DNA of 64,000 nucleotides from Frondihabitans sp. 762G35 (GTDB lineage: Bacteria; Actinomycetota; Actinomycetes; Actinomycetales; Microbacteriaceae), in the NCBI RefSeq assembly GCF_002074055.1, contig NZ_CP014619.1, positions 3,195,002-3,259,001 on the forward strand, in the 5' to 3' direction. Made by a program: the position numbers and the translations under genes. Positions 41,809-50,408 of this stretch are shown here, in pieces. Position 1 is the first letter of the stretch. Each line of letters opens with the position of its first letter. A model generated the notes under the pieces. The model searched no databases. It worked only from the letters and a program-made list of their open reading frames with translations, and was not told the origin of the DNA.

Positions 41809-42887
41809 GGTCTTCCTCGGGTCGGGCGGTGGCGGTCGTCGAGCGGGAGGACGGTCAGCACGGCGCCCGTCCGGGGATCGTCGCGGGAGCGGAAGGCCGA
41901 CATCGGGCCGGGCGCGAGCACGGTCCCGACGAAGAGCGCCTCGGCGTGGAGGTCCTTCTCCTCGCCGCAGGGCGTCTCGAACTCGCCGATCGACATCGTG
42001 TCGAGGACGAGGTCGGTACCGCCGATCGTCGAGGCGCGCGCCGTGAGCTGGGCACGGGCATCCTGCCGGGCCGCGGTCAGGAGCTGCGTCAACCCGTCGA
42101 CCTCCGTATTCGACCAGCTGCGGCGCTGCTGCTGCATCAGGTAGTCCTCGTGCTTCGTCGAGATCGACAGGCCCATCACGATGCCGCGCGGCACCAGCGA
42201 CGACAGGACGGCGGCGGCGGTGTCCTCGGCGCTGAGCGCCGACGCCCAGACGTGGCGCGCAGGATCGGGGCTCCGCCGGCTCTCCGCCGTGATCCCGGCT
42301 GTGCCGAGGCCGGTGCCGCGATCGGGGCGGCGCGCTCCGGCCCGGTCGGTGCGGTGATCGCTCCGGGACACGAGGGTCGGGTCGACCGTGCGGACGGCGG
42401 TCCCCGTCGCGGTGTACTCCCACGCCTGGCCGTCGAGCCGGGAACGCCCGATGGTCACGCCGACGACGCCCTCCGCTCCGAGGAGCGCCGCCTCGGTGAG
42501 CATCCGGTCGAGGGCACCGTGCCAGGCGGCCTCGTACGTCTTGACGTAGGAGCCGAAGCCGCTGCTCCTGCCCCTCGCGCCGCCCGTCGTGAGGACGGGG
42601 CTCGTCGGGAATGTCCGGGGCCCGCCGGTGGTCCACGCCGACTGGTAGGCGTTCACGGACGACGCGTAGCCGAGGCCGTAGACGCCGCAGGTGCCGCCGG
42701 ACCAGCCGATGTTCATGACGAGGCAGCCGAAGACCTCGCCGACCGGGGCGAGGCCCGCGCTCCGGAGGGCCGCTGCGGCGGGCGCCGAGAGAAGGGAGCC
42801 GGCCGTGCCGCTGGCGCGCTGGCGCTCGATGCGCTCGTGCGCTGCCGGGGGGAGGTCGCCCGTCCACTGGTCCACGTGCTCATCCAA
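41805..42887 (-). CDS. second, diverged double YbjQ-like protein
   Basis: A 360-residue protein. The N-terminal YbjQ-like part shows GEVFGCLVMNIGW and LLGAEGVVGVTIGRSR. A linker rich in Arg/Asp/Ser follows (residues ~178-212), and a second, more altered copy shows MGLSISTKHEDYLMQ then a DLVLDTMSIGEFETPCGEEKD block. It opens the three-gene operon opposite telA. The FETPCGEEKD block with Cys is unlike ordinary YbjQ. Function unknown. Confidence 0.7.
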   Translation of the reverse strand: MDEHVDQWTGDLPPAAHERIERQRASGTAGSLLSAPAAAALRSAGLAPVGEVFGCLVMNIGWSGGTCGVYGLGYASSVNAYQSAWTTGGPRTFPTSPVLTTGGARGRSSGFGSYVKTYEAAWHGALDRMLTEAALLGAEGVVGVTIGRSRLDGQAWEYTATGTAVRTVDPTLVSRSDHRTDRAGARRPDRGTGLGTAGITAESRRSPDPARHVWASALSAEDTAAAVLSSLVPRGIVMGLSISTKHEDYLMQQQRRSWSNTEVDGLTQLLTAARQDARAQLTARASTIGGTDLVLDTMSIGEFETPCGEEKDLHAEALFVGTVLAPGPMSAFRSRDDPRTGAVLTVLPLDDRHRPTRGRP

Positions 42888-42942
42888 CCACTGCGGTGCC
42901 GGTGGGCCGCCCGGCCCGGGGCGTTCCGCGGCTCCTGCCGCC

Positions 42943-43091
42943 CAGACTCCACGACTCGCCGCTCACTTTCGGGAAAACGCGCCAAACGTGGAGTCTCGCG
43001 GGCGGACAGGGGGGGGCGCCCGCGGCTCCGGCCGCCCAGACTCCACGATTGGCCACGCCGGCGGAAAGTGAGCGGCGTGTTGTGGAGTCTC
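42943..43091. repeat. head-to-head pair of 55-bp palindromic elements
   Basis: Copies at 42943-42997 (core CTCACTTTCGG on plus) and 43037-43091 (core GAAAGTGAGCGG on plus), starts 94 bp apart and in opposite orientation. Both begin CAGACTCCACGA in place of GAGACTCC. GCGGCTCCTGCCGCC precedes the first and a near copy precedes the second. They lie between the 3' end of the HdeD-like gene and the start of the YbjQ operon. Confidence 0.9.
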
Positions 43092-43170
43092 GCGGGGCGG
43101 GACGGGACGGGGCGGGACGGGGCGGGGCGGGACGGGGCGGGACGGGGCGGGGCGGGGCGGGACGGGCAGC
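43092..43170 (+). repeat. G-rich simple repeat (GGGGCGGGAC units)
   Basis: About 79 bp made of GGGGCGG and GGACGGG units with hardly any other base on the plus strand. More than a dozen runs of three or more G could fold as G-quadruplexes. It directly follows a palindromic element and ends 9 bp before the stop codon of the HdeD-like gene, and replication slippage is the likely origin. Confidence 0.85.
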
Positions 43171-43178
43171 GGGGCGCG

Positions 43179-43733
43179 CTAGACCGCGCGGACCCGGGCG
43201 GGCAGGTGCAGCAGCATCGCGATGCCGACGACGATCAGCAGGATCCCGCCCACCGTGACGAAGGCGGCGAGCGCGGCGACGGGCAGGATCATCATCACGA
43301 CGCCGGCCGCCACGGCCACCACTCCCCCGAGGATCGCCGTCCACCGGGGTCCCGCGGAGTAGCCGACGGCTCCGGCGAGGATGCCGGTGATCCCCTCGAA
43401 GAGCCAGCCGATGCCGATGATCAGCCCGAGCACAGCGAGCGACTGACCCGGGTCGATGAGGCAGACGATGCCGGTCACGAAGATCAGGAGCCCGACGATG
43501 CCGACGAACCAGCGGACCCCGGAGCGGAGGCCCTTCCCGAGGAAGGCGAAGACCGCGCGGAAGAGACCGACGACGACGAGCGACAACCCGAAGAGGACGG
43601 CGATGGTGACGAGCGACGCGCGCGGGAAGAACACGGCGACGACCCCGAGCACGATGGCGACGACGGCCACGCCGACGATGAGCCCGCGGTCGACGGAGTC
43701 GCGCGGTCGTGCGCTGCGGACGGATTCGGACAT
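43179..43733 (-). CDS. HdeD-family (DUF308) membrane protein
   Basis: A 184-residue protein with six transmembrane helices in three hairpins, typical of HdeD/DUF308 (GLIVGVAVVAIVLGVVAVFF, WFVGIVGLLIFVTGIVCLID, LGLIIGIGWLFEGITGILAG). HdeD is linked to acid resistance in enterics; in actinobacteria the role is unknown. A monocistronic gene divergent from the 118-residue protein gene. Confidence 0.85.
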   Translation of the reverse strand: MSESVRSARPRDSVDRGLIVGVAVVAIVLGVVAVFFPRASLVTIAVLFGLSLVVVGLFRAVFAFLGKGLRSGVRWFVGIVGLLIFVTGIVCLIDPGQSLAVLGLIIGIGWLFEGITGILAGAVGYSAGPRWTAILGGVVAVAAGVVMMILPVAALAAFVTVGGILLIVVGIAMLLHLPARVRAV

Positions 43734-43860
43734 GTCGGCCTCCCGGTGCGTTCGTGATCACCCGGAGCGTAGGGCCGTTCCGGTCTTCGCGACACCGCCC
43801 GAGGTCGTGCGACCCACTCGGGGTCTGGCGCGGACGGCTCCGGGTCGTCAGACTCTCTCC

Positions 43861-44217
43861 ATGAGCAAGCCCATTCGCGTGAGGGTGCTCGACGACGAGG
43901 TCGAGCAGGAGTGGATCCGGGACGGCGAGGACTACGAGGGCGTCGCCGCGCTGAAGATCCGCGGAGAGAAGGAGTGGCCCTGGCAGGTCGCCGTGGCCGC
44001 CGCCGAGTTCGTCCGGGAGGAGCCTCTCGAGGACGACCTGGCCGACGCGGTCACCAGCGCCCTGAGAGCCGTCCGAGGCGTCGTCGAGGTGGAGCACGAG
44101 GACCGCGAGGTCTGGATCGTCTCCGGCCGCCCGCGCGGCAAGGCCCTCGTCGTCGCGGCGGCCGCGGCGGTCGACGGTCTGGCCGACAGACTCCGGCAGG
44201 AGTTGGCGCGCGGGTGA
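43861..44217 (+). CDS. conserved small acidic protein, unknown
   Basis: A 118-residue soluble protein. It begins MSKPIRVRVLDDEVEQEWIR and has mixed alpha/beta pattern, an acidic centre (FVREEPLEDDLADAVTSAL) and REVWIVSGRPRGKALVVAAA near the end. No family recognised. Strong coding codon pattern. It precedes the MOSC protein by 50 bp in the same direction. Confidence 0.65.
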   Translation: MSKPIRVRVLDDEVEQEWIRDGEDYEGVAALKIRGEKEWPWQVAVAAAEFVREEPLEDDLADAVTSALRAVRGVVEVEHEDREVWIVSGRPRGKALVVAAAAAVDGLADRLRQELARG

Positions 44218-44267
44218 CCTCGGTCCGCTGCGGTGGGCGGCGGGTCGCCCCGCACTAGCCTCGACCC

Positions 44268-44792
44268 ATGGAACCGCGCATCCGACTCCTGCTGGCCTCG
44301 CCGCACTCGCGCTTCGTCGGCCGGCCCGCCGACGGCCCCGCCGAGGCGAGAGGGCAGGAGTCGCACGAGAGCGTCGAGATCCGCGCCGGTCTCGGCGTGG
44401 TCGGCGACCGGTACTTCAACGCACCCGCGCACCGGCGGGCGTCGGTGACGCTCTTCGCGATCGAGTCGCTGGAGCACGTGCACGAGGTGCTCGGGCTGGC
44501 CGAGCCGCTGGATCCTGCCGCGCCCCGGCGCAACGTGGTCACGGAGGGCGTCGACGTCGACGCGCTGGTCGGCGAGACCTTCGCCCTCGACTCCGGCGAC
44601 GGGCCGGTGCTCTTCCAGGCGAACCGCCCCGCGAACCCGTGCGCCTGGATGGATCAGGTGCTCGCCCCCGGCGCCTTCCGCGCGCTGAAGGGCCGGGGCG
44701 GCGTGCGGTGCGAGCCGCTGTCGAGCGGGATCCTGCGGCTCGGTCCCCTGTCGGTCGAGACGGAGCGGCTGGGTGACAGCCGTGCCGTGTAA
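44268..44792 (+). CDS. MOSC-domain protein
   Basis: A 174-residue MOSC (molybdenum cofactor sulfurase C-terminal) protein. Blocks: GLGVVGDRYFNAPAHR, PAAPRRNVVTEGVDVDALVG and NPCAWMDQVLAPGAFRAL with the conserved Cys, GGVRCEPLSSGILRLG. MOSC proteins bind the Mo cofactor or move sulfur in amidoxime and related reactions. The isochorismatase-like gene follows 9 bp later, suggesting an operon. Exact reaction unknown. Confidence 0.88.
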   Translation: MEPRIRLLLASPHSRFVGRPADGPAEARGQESHESVEIRAGLGVVGDRYFNAPAHRRASVTLFAIESLEHVHEVLGLAEPLDPAAPRRNVVTEGVDVDALVGETFALDSGDGPVLFQANRPANPCAWMDQVLAPGAFRALKGRGGVRCEPLSSGILRLGPLSVETERLGDSRAV

Positions 44793-44801
44793 GAAGAGAC
44801 C

Positions 44802-45416
44802 ATGAAGCGCGCACTCGTCCTCATCGACCTCCAGAACGAATACGTCGACGGCGGGCTGCCGATCTCGTATCCGGCGCTCGACGTCAGCGTCCCCAACATC
44901 GTGCGGGCGCTCGACGCCGCCGACGCCGCGGGTATCGCGACGGTGGGCGTCCAGCACGTCGACGACGCCTCGTCGCCGGTGTTCGCCCGGGGCAGCCGCG
45001 GCGCCGACCTGCCCCCTGCGCTCGACGGGCGCGTGTTCGCGCACCGGGTCGAGAAGCAGGAGGCGTCCGCTCTCGACGGCACCGACCTCGCCGACTGGAT
45101 CGCGCGCGAGGGTGTCGACACCCTCACCTTGATCGGCTACATGACCCAGAACTGCATCGAGGCGACGGCCCGCGACGCGGCGCAGCGCGGCCTGTCCGTC
45201 GAGGTGCTCTCCGACGCCACCGGCACGCTCGACCTCGCGAACGAGGCCGGCAGCATCTCCGCGAAAGACCTGCACGAGAGCGTGCTGATCGTCCTGCACA
45301 CCGGCTTCGCCGCCGTGGGCACCACCGAGGCGTGGGTCGGAGCCGTGGCCGCGGGCAAGCCCCTGGCCGCAGGCGACCTCTACTCGAGCACCGAGGTCGC
45401 CCGCAACCGAGCCTGA
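44802..45416 (+). CDS. isochorismatase-like cysteine hydrolase
   Basis: A 204-residue protein. The triad of the family is visible: Asp in VLIDLQNEYVDGG, Lys in HRVEKQEASAL and Cys in LIGYMTQNCIEATARDA with the usual cis-peptide region before it. Members include nicotinamidases and other amidases, and the substrate here is unknown. It is the second gene after the MOSC protein. Confidence 0.88.
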   Translation: MKRALVLIDLQNEYVDGGLPISYPALDVSVPNIVRALDAADAAGIATVGVQHVDDASSPVFARGSRGADLPPALDGRVFAHRVEKQEASALDGTDLADWIAREGVDTLTLIGYMTQNCIEATARDAAQRGLSVEVLSDATGTLDLANEAGSISAKDLHESVLIVLHTGFAAVGTTEAWVGAVAAGKPLAAGDLYSSTEVARNRA

Positions 45417-45440
45417 CCGAGGCGCGATCGCCGACGTGAC

Positions 45441-45501
45441 CTCCGAGAGCGACCCGCGCTGGTCACGACGCTCCTCACGACCGAGATCGTCGCTCTCGGA
45501 G
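45441..45501. terminator. 13-bp perfect inverted repeat between convergent genes
   Basis: CTCCGAGAGCGAC (45441-45453) is exactly complementary to GTCGCTCTCGGAG (45489-45501), with 35 bases between. It fills the gap between the convergent isochorismatase-like and membrane genes. Likely a two-way terminator; the loop is long and there is no U-tract. Confidence 0.5.
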
Positions 45502-45539
45502 TCGGCCTCGTCGTGTCGGTTCTGCTCTGACCGAGGTGC

Positions 45540-46568
45540 CTAGGGCAGAGCGTCGGCCGGAGCCGTCACTTCAGCCTCGTGCTCGCGCGCGTAGCGGCGG
45601 GCTCGACGGATGCGACTCGTGTACAGGGGGATGAACACGGCGAGCGCTGCGATCGAGAAGCCGACAAGAACCATCGGGAAGACATCGCCTCTGATGAGCG
45701 CCCCGACCTGCTGCAACATGATGCCGGCGTAGAGCAGAACGAGGTACGCGAGCTGAACGGGCATCGTGATCGACGTCACGGACGCGAAGCGCGCCGCAGC
45801 CGTCTTGTCCTGCTCGTCCAGGTCGAGTGACTTCCGACCGAGGACGACCTTCGCCACGCGCCGGAGTCGGGACGGATCCCGGTCGGTGACCTCGCGCAGT
45901 CGGCGGGACCAGGACAGAGTCGAGAAGACCAGGACGAGGCCCGCACCGATGACGGCGAGCGAGAGCGAGTAGGGCAGCAGCGCCAGTAAGCTCGGGGCGT
46001 CAAGACCAAGCCCGGTCAGGGCCGCGGCGGCCACGACGGCGAGAACCACCAGGGCGCCGAAGACGACGAACGCGATCAGGATCTTCCGCCTCACCTCGGC
46101 CGGCTGGATCGCGACCCAGCCGCGCGAAGGCGCGGGGTGCGCGCGATCCCAGCGGGCGGCCACCGGTCCCACGATCAGGGCCGCTGCGGTGAGCACGATG
46201 CCGATCCCGACGAATGCCAACGAGACGACCCAGCCGCTCGACCTCGCGACCGCGACGCCGACCGAGGCGATCGCGGCGACGACCTCGAGTCCGAGCGTGA
46301 TCCGGACGACGCGGCGGTAGTAGGTCCGCGACTCCTGCGAACCCTCGACGTCCCAGGCCGCACGGAAGGAGCCCATCGTCAGGGGCCCGTAGACGAGCAC
46401 CGTGAGGGCGAGGGTCTGGACGATCAGCGAGACAGGGTCGAGGGCGTCCTGCCCGAGGACGAGGAGGACCACGCCCCCGAGCAGGATGCTCGTCGAGAGA
46501 AGGACGACGATGACGAACGCCGCGATGCGCATGGGCCGACTTCCGGGTAGAAGGTGAGGTTCCGTCAT
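45540..46568 (-). CDS. eight-helix membrane protein, unknown
   Basis: A 342-residue protein with about eight transmembrane helices in four pairs and a central cytoplasmic region (WSRRLREVTDRDPSRLRRVAK). An ATG at 46532 (MRIAAFVIV) is an alternative start that removes a short hydrophilic lead. No family recognised. Base use is slightly less GC-rich than its neighbours by eye. Lies 25 bp upstream of the ThuA-like stop, but on the same strand with its own start. Confidence 0.7.
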   Translation of the reverse strand: MTEPHLLPGSRPMRIAAFVIVVLLSTSILLGGVVLLVLGQDALDPVSLIVQTLALTVLVYGPLTMGSFRAAWDVEGSQESRTYYRRVVRITLGLEVVAAIASVGVAVARSSGWVVSLAFVGIGIVLTAAALIVGPVAARWDRAHPAPSRGWVAIQPAEVRRKILIAFVVFGALVVLAVVAAAALTGLGLDAPSLLALLPYSLSLAVIGAGLVLVFSTLSWSRRLREVTDRDPSRLRRVAKVVLGRKSLDLDEQDKTAAARFASVTSITMPVQLAYLVLLYAGIMLQQVGALIRGDVFPMVLVGFSIAALAVFIPLYTSRIRRARRYAREHEAEVTAPADALP

Positions 46569-46593
46569 CCTGCCATGCGCCCGCGGCGCCGGC

Positions 46594-47328
46594 TCAGCCG
46601 ACGAACCAGTCGCGCGGGTGCTCGTCCGCGGTCAGAGTGCGGAGCTCGACCCGCGGCGCGACCCACTCGGCCGCGTTCGCCAGCACACGACGGATGTCGG
46701 GGTGGTGGTAGACGGGATACTCCTGGTCGCCGGGCGAGAAGTAGAACACCCGGCCGAGCCCGCGCTCGTAGGCGACGCCCGAGCGGAAGACCTCGCCACC
46801 CTCGAACGTCGACAGGAAGATCTCCTCGTCGGGACGCGGGATGTCGAAGAACTCCCCGTACATCTCCTGCCGCGGGATCTGGATCGGGTGCGGCACGCCC
46901 TCGGCGATCGGGTGCTGGGGGGCGATGGTCCAGACCAGCTCGCGCTCGCCGTCGTTCCGCCACTTCAGCGAGCACGTCGTGCCCATGAGGCGCTTGAACA
47001 CCTTCGAGTAGTGGCCCGAGTGCAGCACGACGAGCCCCATCCCGGCGTGGACACGGTCGACGACCCGCTGCACGACCTCGTCGGAGACCTCCTCGTGCGC
47101 GATGTGGCCCCACCAGAACAGCACGTCGGTCTCGGCGAGCGCCTCCTCCGAGAGACCGTGCTCCTCCTCGCGCAGAGTGGCGGTCGACACCGTCGCCCGG
47201 TCGCCGAGCAGCTCGGTGAGGCCGTCGGCGATCACGCGGTGGATGCCGTCGGGGTAGTTCTCGACGACGACGCGGTCGCCGCGGGTCTCGTGGACGTACT
47301 CGTTCCAGACGCGGATGCGGAGGGTCAT
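46594..47328 (-). CDS. ThuA-like (trehalose utilization) protein
   Basis: A 244-residue ThuA/glutamine-amidotransferase-like protein. Marks: [47 protein letters not shown] and [19 protein letters not shown]. ThuA proteins accompany sugar importers and Gfo/Idh enzymes and help with keto-sugar or trehalose-like intermediates. It is the last gene of the ABC-sugar operon and overlaps the Gfo/Idh gene by four bases. Confidence 0.9.
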   Translation of the reverse strand: MTLRIRVWNEYVHETRGDRVVVENYPDGIHRVIADGLTELLGDRATVSTATLREEEHGLSEEALAETDVLFWWGHIAHEEVSDEVVQRVVDRVHAGMGLVVLHSGHYSKVFKRLMGTTCSLKWRNDGERELVWTIAPQHPIAEGVPHPIQIPRQEMYGEFFDIPRPDEEIFLSTFEGGEVFRSGVAYERGLGRVFYFSPGDQEYPVYHHPDIRRVLANAAEWVAPRVELRTLTADEHPRDWFVG

Positions 47329-48473
47329 CGTGCCTCCCCCTGGACCTCGACCTCGCGGCCGATGGCGGCGGACTCGTAGATGGCGTCGACGACGCGGCTG
47401 CGGTGCAGGGCGTACGAGCCGTGGTGCCCGGCGTACCGGGGTGCCGAGGCGCCTTCGCCGGCGCGGATCGTGGCGAGGAACTCCGCGATGACGCTCTGGT
47501 GGTGCCCCGAGGGGACGTGGACCGCGGGCTTCGACACCGTCGGCGCCCCGTTCACGTCGGAGTAGAGCGTCAGCGTGCCGTCGGTCGAGTAGTCGTCGAC
47601 GTGGAGGCGCGCTCCGCCGGTCGCTCCGAGGAGCTCGACCTCGATGTCCTCGTGCACCTTCGAGTAGGACGCCCACGAGGCCTGCAGCTGGAGGCTCGAG
47701 CCGTCGTCGAAGCGGAGAAGGGCGCTCGAGAAGTCCTCGACGTCGAACGGCCGGTCGCTGAGGGCCGAGACGGGCTTGCCGCCGCCGCCTCGGCCGGCGC
47801 GACCGAGCTCGCCGTAGGCGACGGCGGACGCCGTGACGACGCGCGGCTCCCCCATCAGGTGGAGGGCGATGTCGAGGACGTGCGATCCGAGATCGATCAG
47901 CGGTCCGCCTCCTGCGGCCTGGCGGTCGGTGAACCACGAGCCGAGACCGGGGATGCCGGAGCGACGGAGCCAGCTGGCCCGGGCGTGGTAGATCTCGCCG
48001 ATCGGGGAGTCGCGGAGGTAGTCGTGCAGGAAGGCCACGTCGGCGCGGCGGCGGTGGTTGTACGCCACCTCCAGCACGAGGTCGTTCTCCTCGGCCGCGC
48101 GGACCATCTCGGCGGCCAGGTCGCCCGTGACCGCCAGCGGCTTCTCGCAGAAGACGTGCTTGCCGCTCTCGAGCGCGGCCATCGCGATCGGGTGGTGGAG
48201 GCTGTTGGGCACTCCGATCGAGACGACGTCGAGGTCGTCGCGGGCGACGAGATCCTGCCAGTCGGCGTAGAGGTGCTCGACGCCGCGGCTGGTGCCGAGC
48301 TCCTGCAGACGGGCCGGCTCCTGCCCTGCGAGGGCGACGACGCGCGCTCCGGGGAGGGCCGTGAAGGCGTCGAGGTGGGTGGACCCGGCGAAGCCGAGCC
48401 CGACCACGCCGACGCGGAGCTCGCGCGTCTCCGTCGTCGTCGTGGGGGCCGTGGTCGGGATGGTGGTGGTCAT
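47325..48473 (-). CDS. Gfo/Idh/MocA-family oxidoreductase
   Basis: A 382-residue protein. The N-terminal Rossmann fold shows [20 protein letters not shown], and the EKP motif lies in [21 protein letters not shown]-terminal alpha/beta substrate domain holds [21 protein letters not shown]. It oxidises or reduces a sugar or inositol carbon with NAD(P). The operon with importer and ThuA suggests it starts breakdown of the imported sugar. Confidence 0.9.
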   Translation of the reverse strand: MTTTIPTTAPTTTTETRELRVGVVGLGFAGSTHLDAFTALPGARVVALAGQEPARLQELGTSRGVEHLYADWQDLVARDDLDVVSIGVPNSLHHPIAMAALESGKHVFCEKPLAVTGDLAAEMVRAAEENDLVLEVAYNHRRRADVAFLHDYLRDSPIGEIYHARASWLRRSGIPGLGSWFTDRQAAGGGPLIDLGSHVLDIALHLMGEPRVVTASAVAYGELGRAGRGGGGKPVSALSDRPFDVEDFSSALLRFDDGSSLQLQASWASYSKVHEDIEVELLGATGGARLHVDDYSTDGTLTLYSDVNGAPTVSKPAVHVPSGHHQSVIAEFLATIRAGEGASAPRYAGHHGSYALHRSRVVDAIYESAAIGREVEVQGEAR

Positions 48474-48548
48474 GCGGTTCCTTCCGTGGTGCTGTCGCCG
48501 TCTCGGTGCGCGAGGGCCCCGGGGTCCGGGACCCCGGGGCGACCGCTG

Positions 48549-49463
48549 CTACTTGATCGCGCCCTGCGTCACGCCGGCCATCACCCAGCGCTGGGTGAAG
48601 AGGTAGACGATGATCGCGGGAGCCATGGCCATGAGATACGAGGCGAACGACACGTTGTAGTTGTTGCTGAACTGGGTCTGGAACATCTGCTGCAGCACCG
48701 GCAGCGTCTGCATCGCGGGGTCAGACGTGATCAGCGACGGCATCACGAAGTCGTTCCACGAGGCGAGGAAGGCGAAGATGCCGACCGTCGCGCTCATCGG
48801 CGCCAGGAGCGGGAAGATCAGCTGCCAGAAGACCTGGCCGGTGGTCGCGCCGTCGATGCGCGCGCTCTCCTCGAGCTCGTCGGGGATCGACCGCAGGAAC
48901 GCCGTGAACAGCAGCACGCTGAAGCCGAGCTGGAACATGACGTGCAGGATGGCGACGCCGAGCGGGTTGTCGAGGTGCACGAGCCCGGTCAGCTTCACCT
49001 GCGGGAGGGCCAGCACCGGGAACGGGAGGAACAGTGCCGCGAGCAGGTAGTAGAAGGAGCCCTTGAAGAGGCGGTTGTTCCAGTTGCGCGAGATCGCGAA
49101 GGCCGCGAACGAGCTCAGGATGATCGTGCCGGCCACCGTGATCGCTGAGACGCCCACCGAGATGGCGAAGCTGCGCGGGAAGTCGGTGAGGTTCCAGGCC
49201 TGCACGAACCCGTCGAGGCTGAACGGCGCCGGCAGCGAGAAGGCGTTGCCGTCGACGGCCTGGGCCGTGCTCTTGAAGGCCATCGTGACGGTGACGTAGA
49301 GCGGGATGAGGACGGCGAGCGAGCAGACGACCAGGACGATCGTGAGCGGCCAGTTGAAGCGCTCGCCGCGCGTCCGGATCCTGCCGCCCCGAGGGGTGTC
49401 GGCGTTGCGCGTGGCGATGCTGCCGGTGGCGGTGCTGGTCGAGAGGGGGATCTGCGTGGTCAT
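48549..49463 (-). CDS. sugar ABC transporter permease, MalG type
   Basis: A 304-residue protein with six helices after a ~40-residue hydrophilic lead. The permease EAA loop reads [27 protein letters not shown] (core [20 protein letters not shown]). Typical end region [20 protein letters not shown]. The ATG shares a base with the stop of the MalF-type partner. No ATPase gene lies nearby, so a shared MsiK-type ATPase probably powers it. Confidence 0.92.
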   Translation of the reverse strand: MTTQIPLSTSTATGSIATRNADTPRGGRIRTRGERFNWPLTIVLVVCSLAVLIPLYVTVTMAFKSTAQAVDGNAFSLPAPFSLDGFVQAWNLTDFPRSFAISVGVSAITVAGTIILSSFAAFAISRNWNNRLFKGSFYYLLAALFLPFPVLALPQVKLTGLVHLDNPLGVAILHVMFQLGFSVLLFTAFLRSIPDELEESARIDGATTGQVFWQLIFPLLAPMSATVGIFAFLASWNDFVMPSLITSDPAMQTLPVLQQMFQTQFSNNYNVSFASYLMAMAPAIIVYLFTQRWVMAGVTQGAIK

Positions 49464-50368
49464 CAGAACGAGGCCCTTCCGCGCGTCGCGCGCAGCTGGA
49501 GGAGAGCGATCGCGATGGCGATCAGGAAGAAGATGGTGGCGTTCGCCATCTGGTAGGAGAAGTCGCCGTTGGTGAAGCCGGTGAAGATCGACATCGCGAT
49601 GCTCTGCGTCGAGGTGCCGGGGCCGCCGTTGGTGAGGCCGACGATGATGTCGTAGGTGTTCAGGAAGTTCTTGAAACCGATGATGAGGTTGATCACGATG
49701 TAGCCCGCCGTGAGCGGGATCGTGATCGACCGGAGCTGCCGCGACGCCGAGGCTCCGTCGAGGGACGCCGCCTCGTAGACGTCCGAGGGGATCGACAGGA
49801 TGCCCGCGATGTAGATCAGGATCGTCGACGGGATCGCCTGCCACGCGGTCACGATGACGATCGCGACCCAGGCCCAGTTCGGATTGGCCAGGAGGCTCTC
49901 CTCGAGCGGCTTGAGGCCGAGTGCGGTCGCGGCGGCCGGCACCGAGTTCGAGAAGAGGAAGTTGAACACGTACGCGATGACGATGCCCGAGACGACCATC
50001 GGCAGCACGAAGACGGCTCGGAGGGCGACCTTGGCCCGGATCCGCGCCGTGAGGCCGATCGCGAGCAGGAACGCGACGATGTTGACCACGACGACGGTCG
50101 TCAGCGCGAAGAAGATCGTGAAGCCGTAGGCGCTCAGGATCGCGGGGTCGGAGAAGAGGGCGATGTAGTTGATGAAGCCGGTGAAGCTGAACTCGCCGAA
50201 GCCGACGGAGTTCGTGAAGCTGTAGAAGATGCCCATCACGGCGGGGAGCGTGATCGCCAGCGTGAAGAGCACGATCGCCGGCAGGAGGAAGGCGTAGAAG
50301 GTCTTGTCGACGCGACGCCGGGAGCGGGGTCTCGCTCCGGCGCGCTGCGGGGTGGGGACGACGGCCAT
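49463..50368 (-). CDS. sugar ABC transporter permease, MalF type
   Basis: A 301-residue protein with six helices. EAA loop: VYEAASLDGASASRQLRSIT. Typical start FYAFLLPAIVLFTLAITLPAVM and late NTYDIIVGLTNGGPGTSTQS. It pairs with the following MalG-type permease and the lipoprotein before it. Confidence 0.92.
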   Translation of the reverse strand: MAVVPTPQRAGARPRSRRRVDKTFYAFLLPAIVLFTLAITLPAVMGIFYSFTNSVGFGEFSFTGFINYIALFSDPAILSAYGFTIFFALTTVVVVNIVAFLLAIGLTARIRAKVALRAVFVLPMVVSGIVIAYVFNFLFSNSVPAAATALGLKPLEESLLANPNWAWVAIVIVTAWQAIPSTILIYIAGILSIPSDVYEAASLDGASASRQLRSITIPLTAGYIVINLIIGFKNFLNTYDIIVGLTNGGPGTSTQSIAMSIFTGFTNGDFSYQMANATIFFLIAIAIALLQLRATRGRASF

Positions 50369-50408
50369 GTCGTTCTCGTTTCTGTGAGGGAGAAGTGGGG
50401 GAGGGGCG

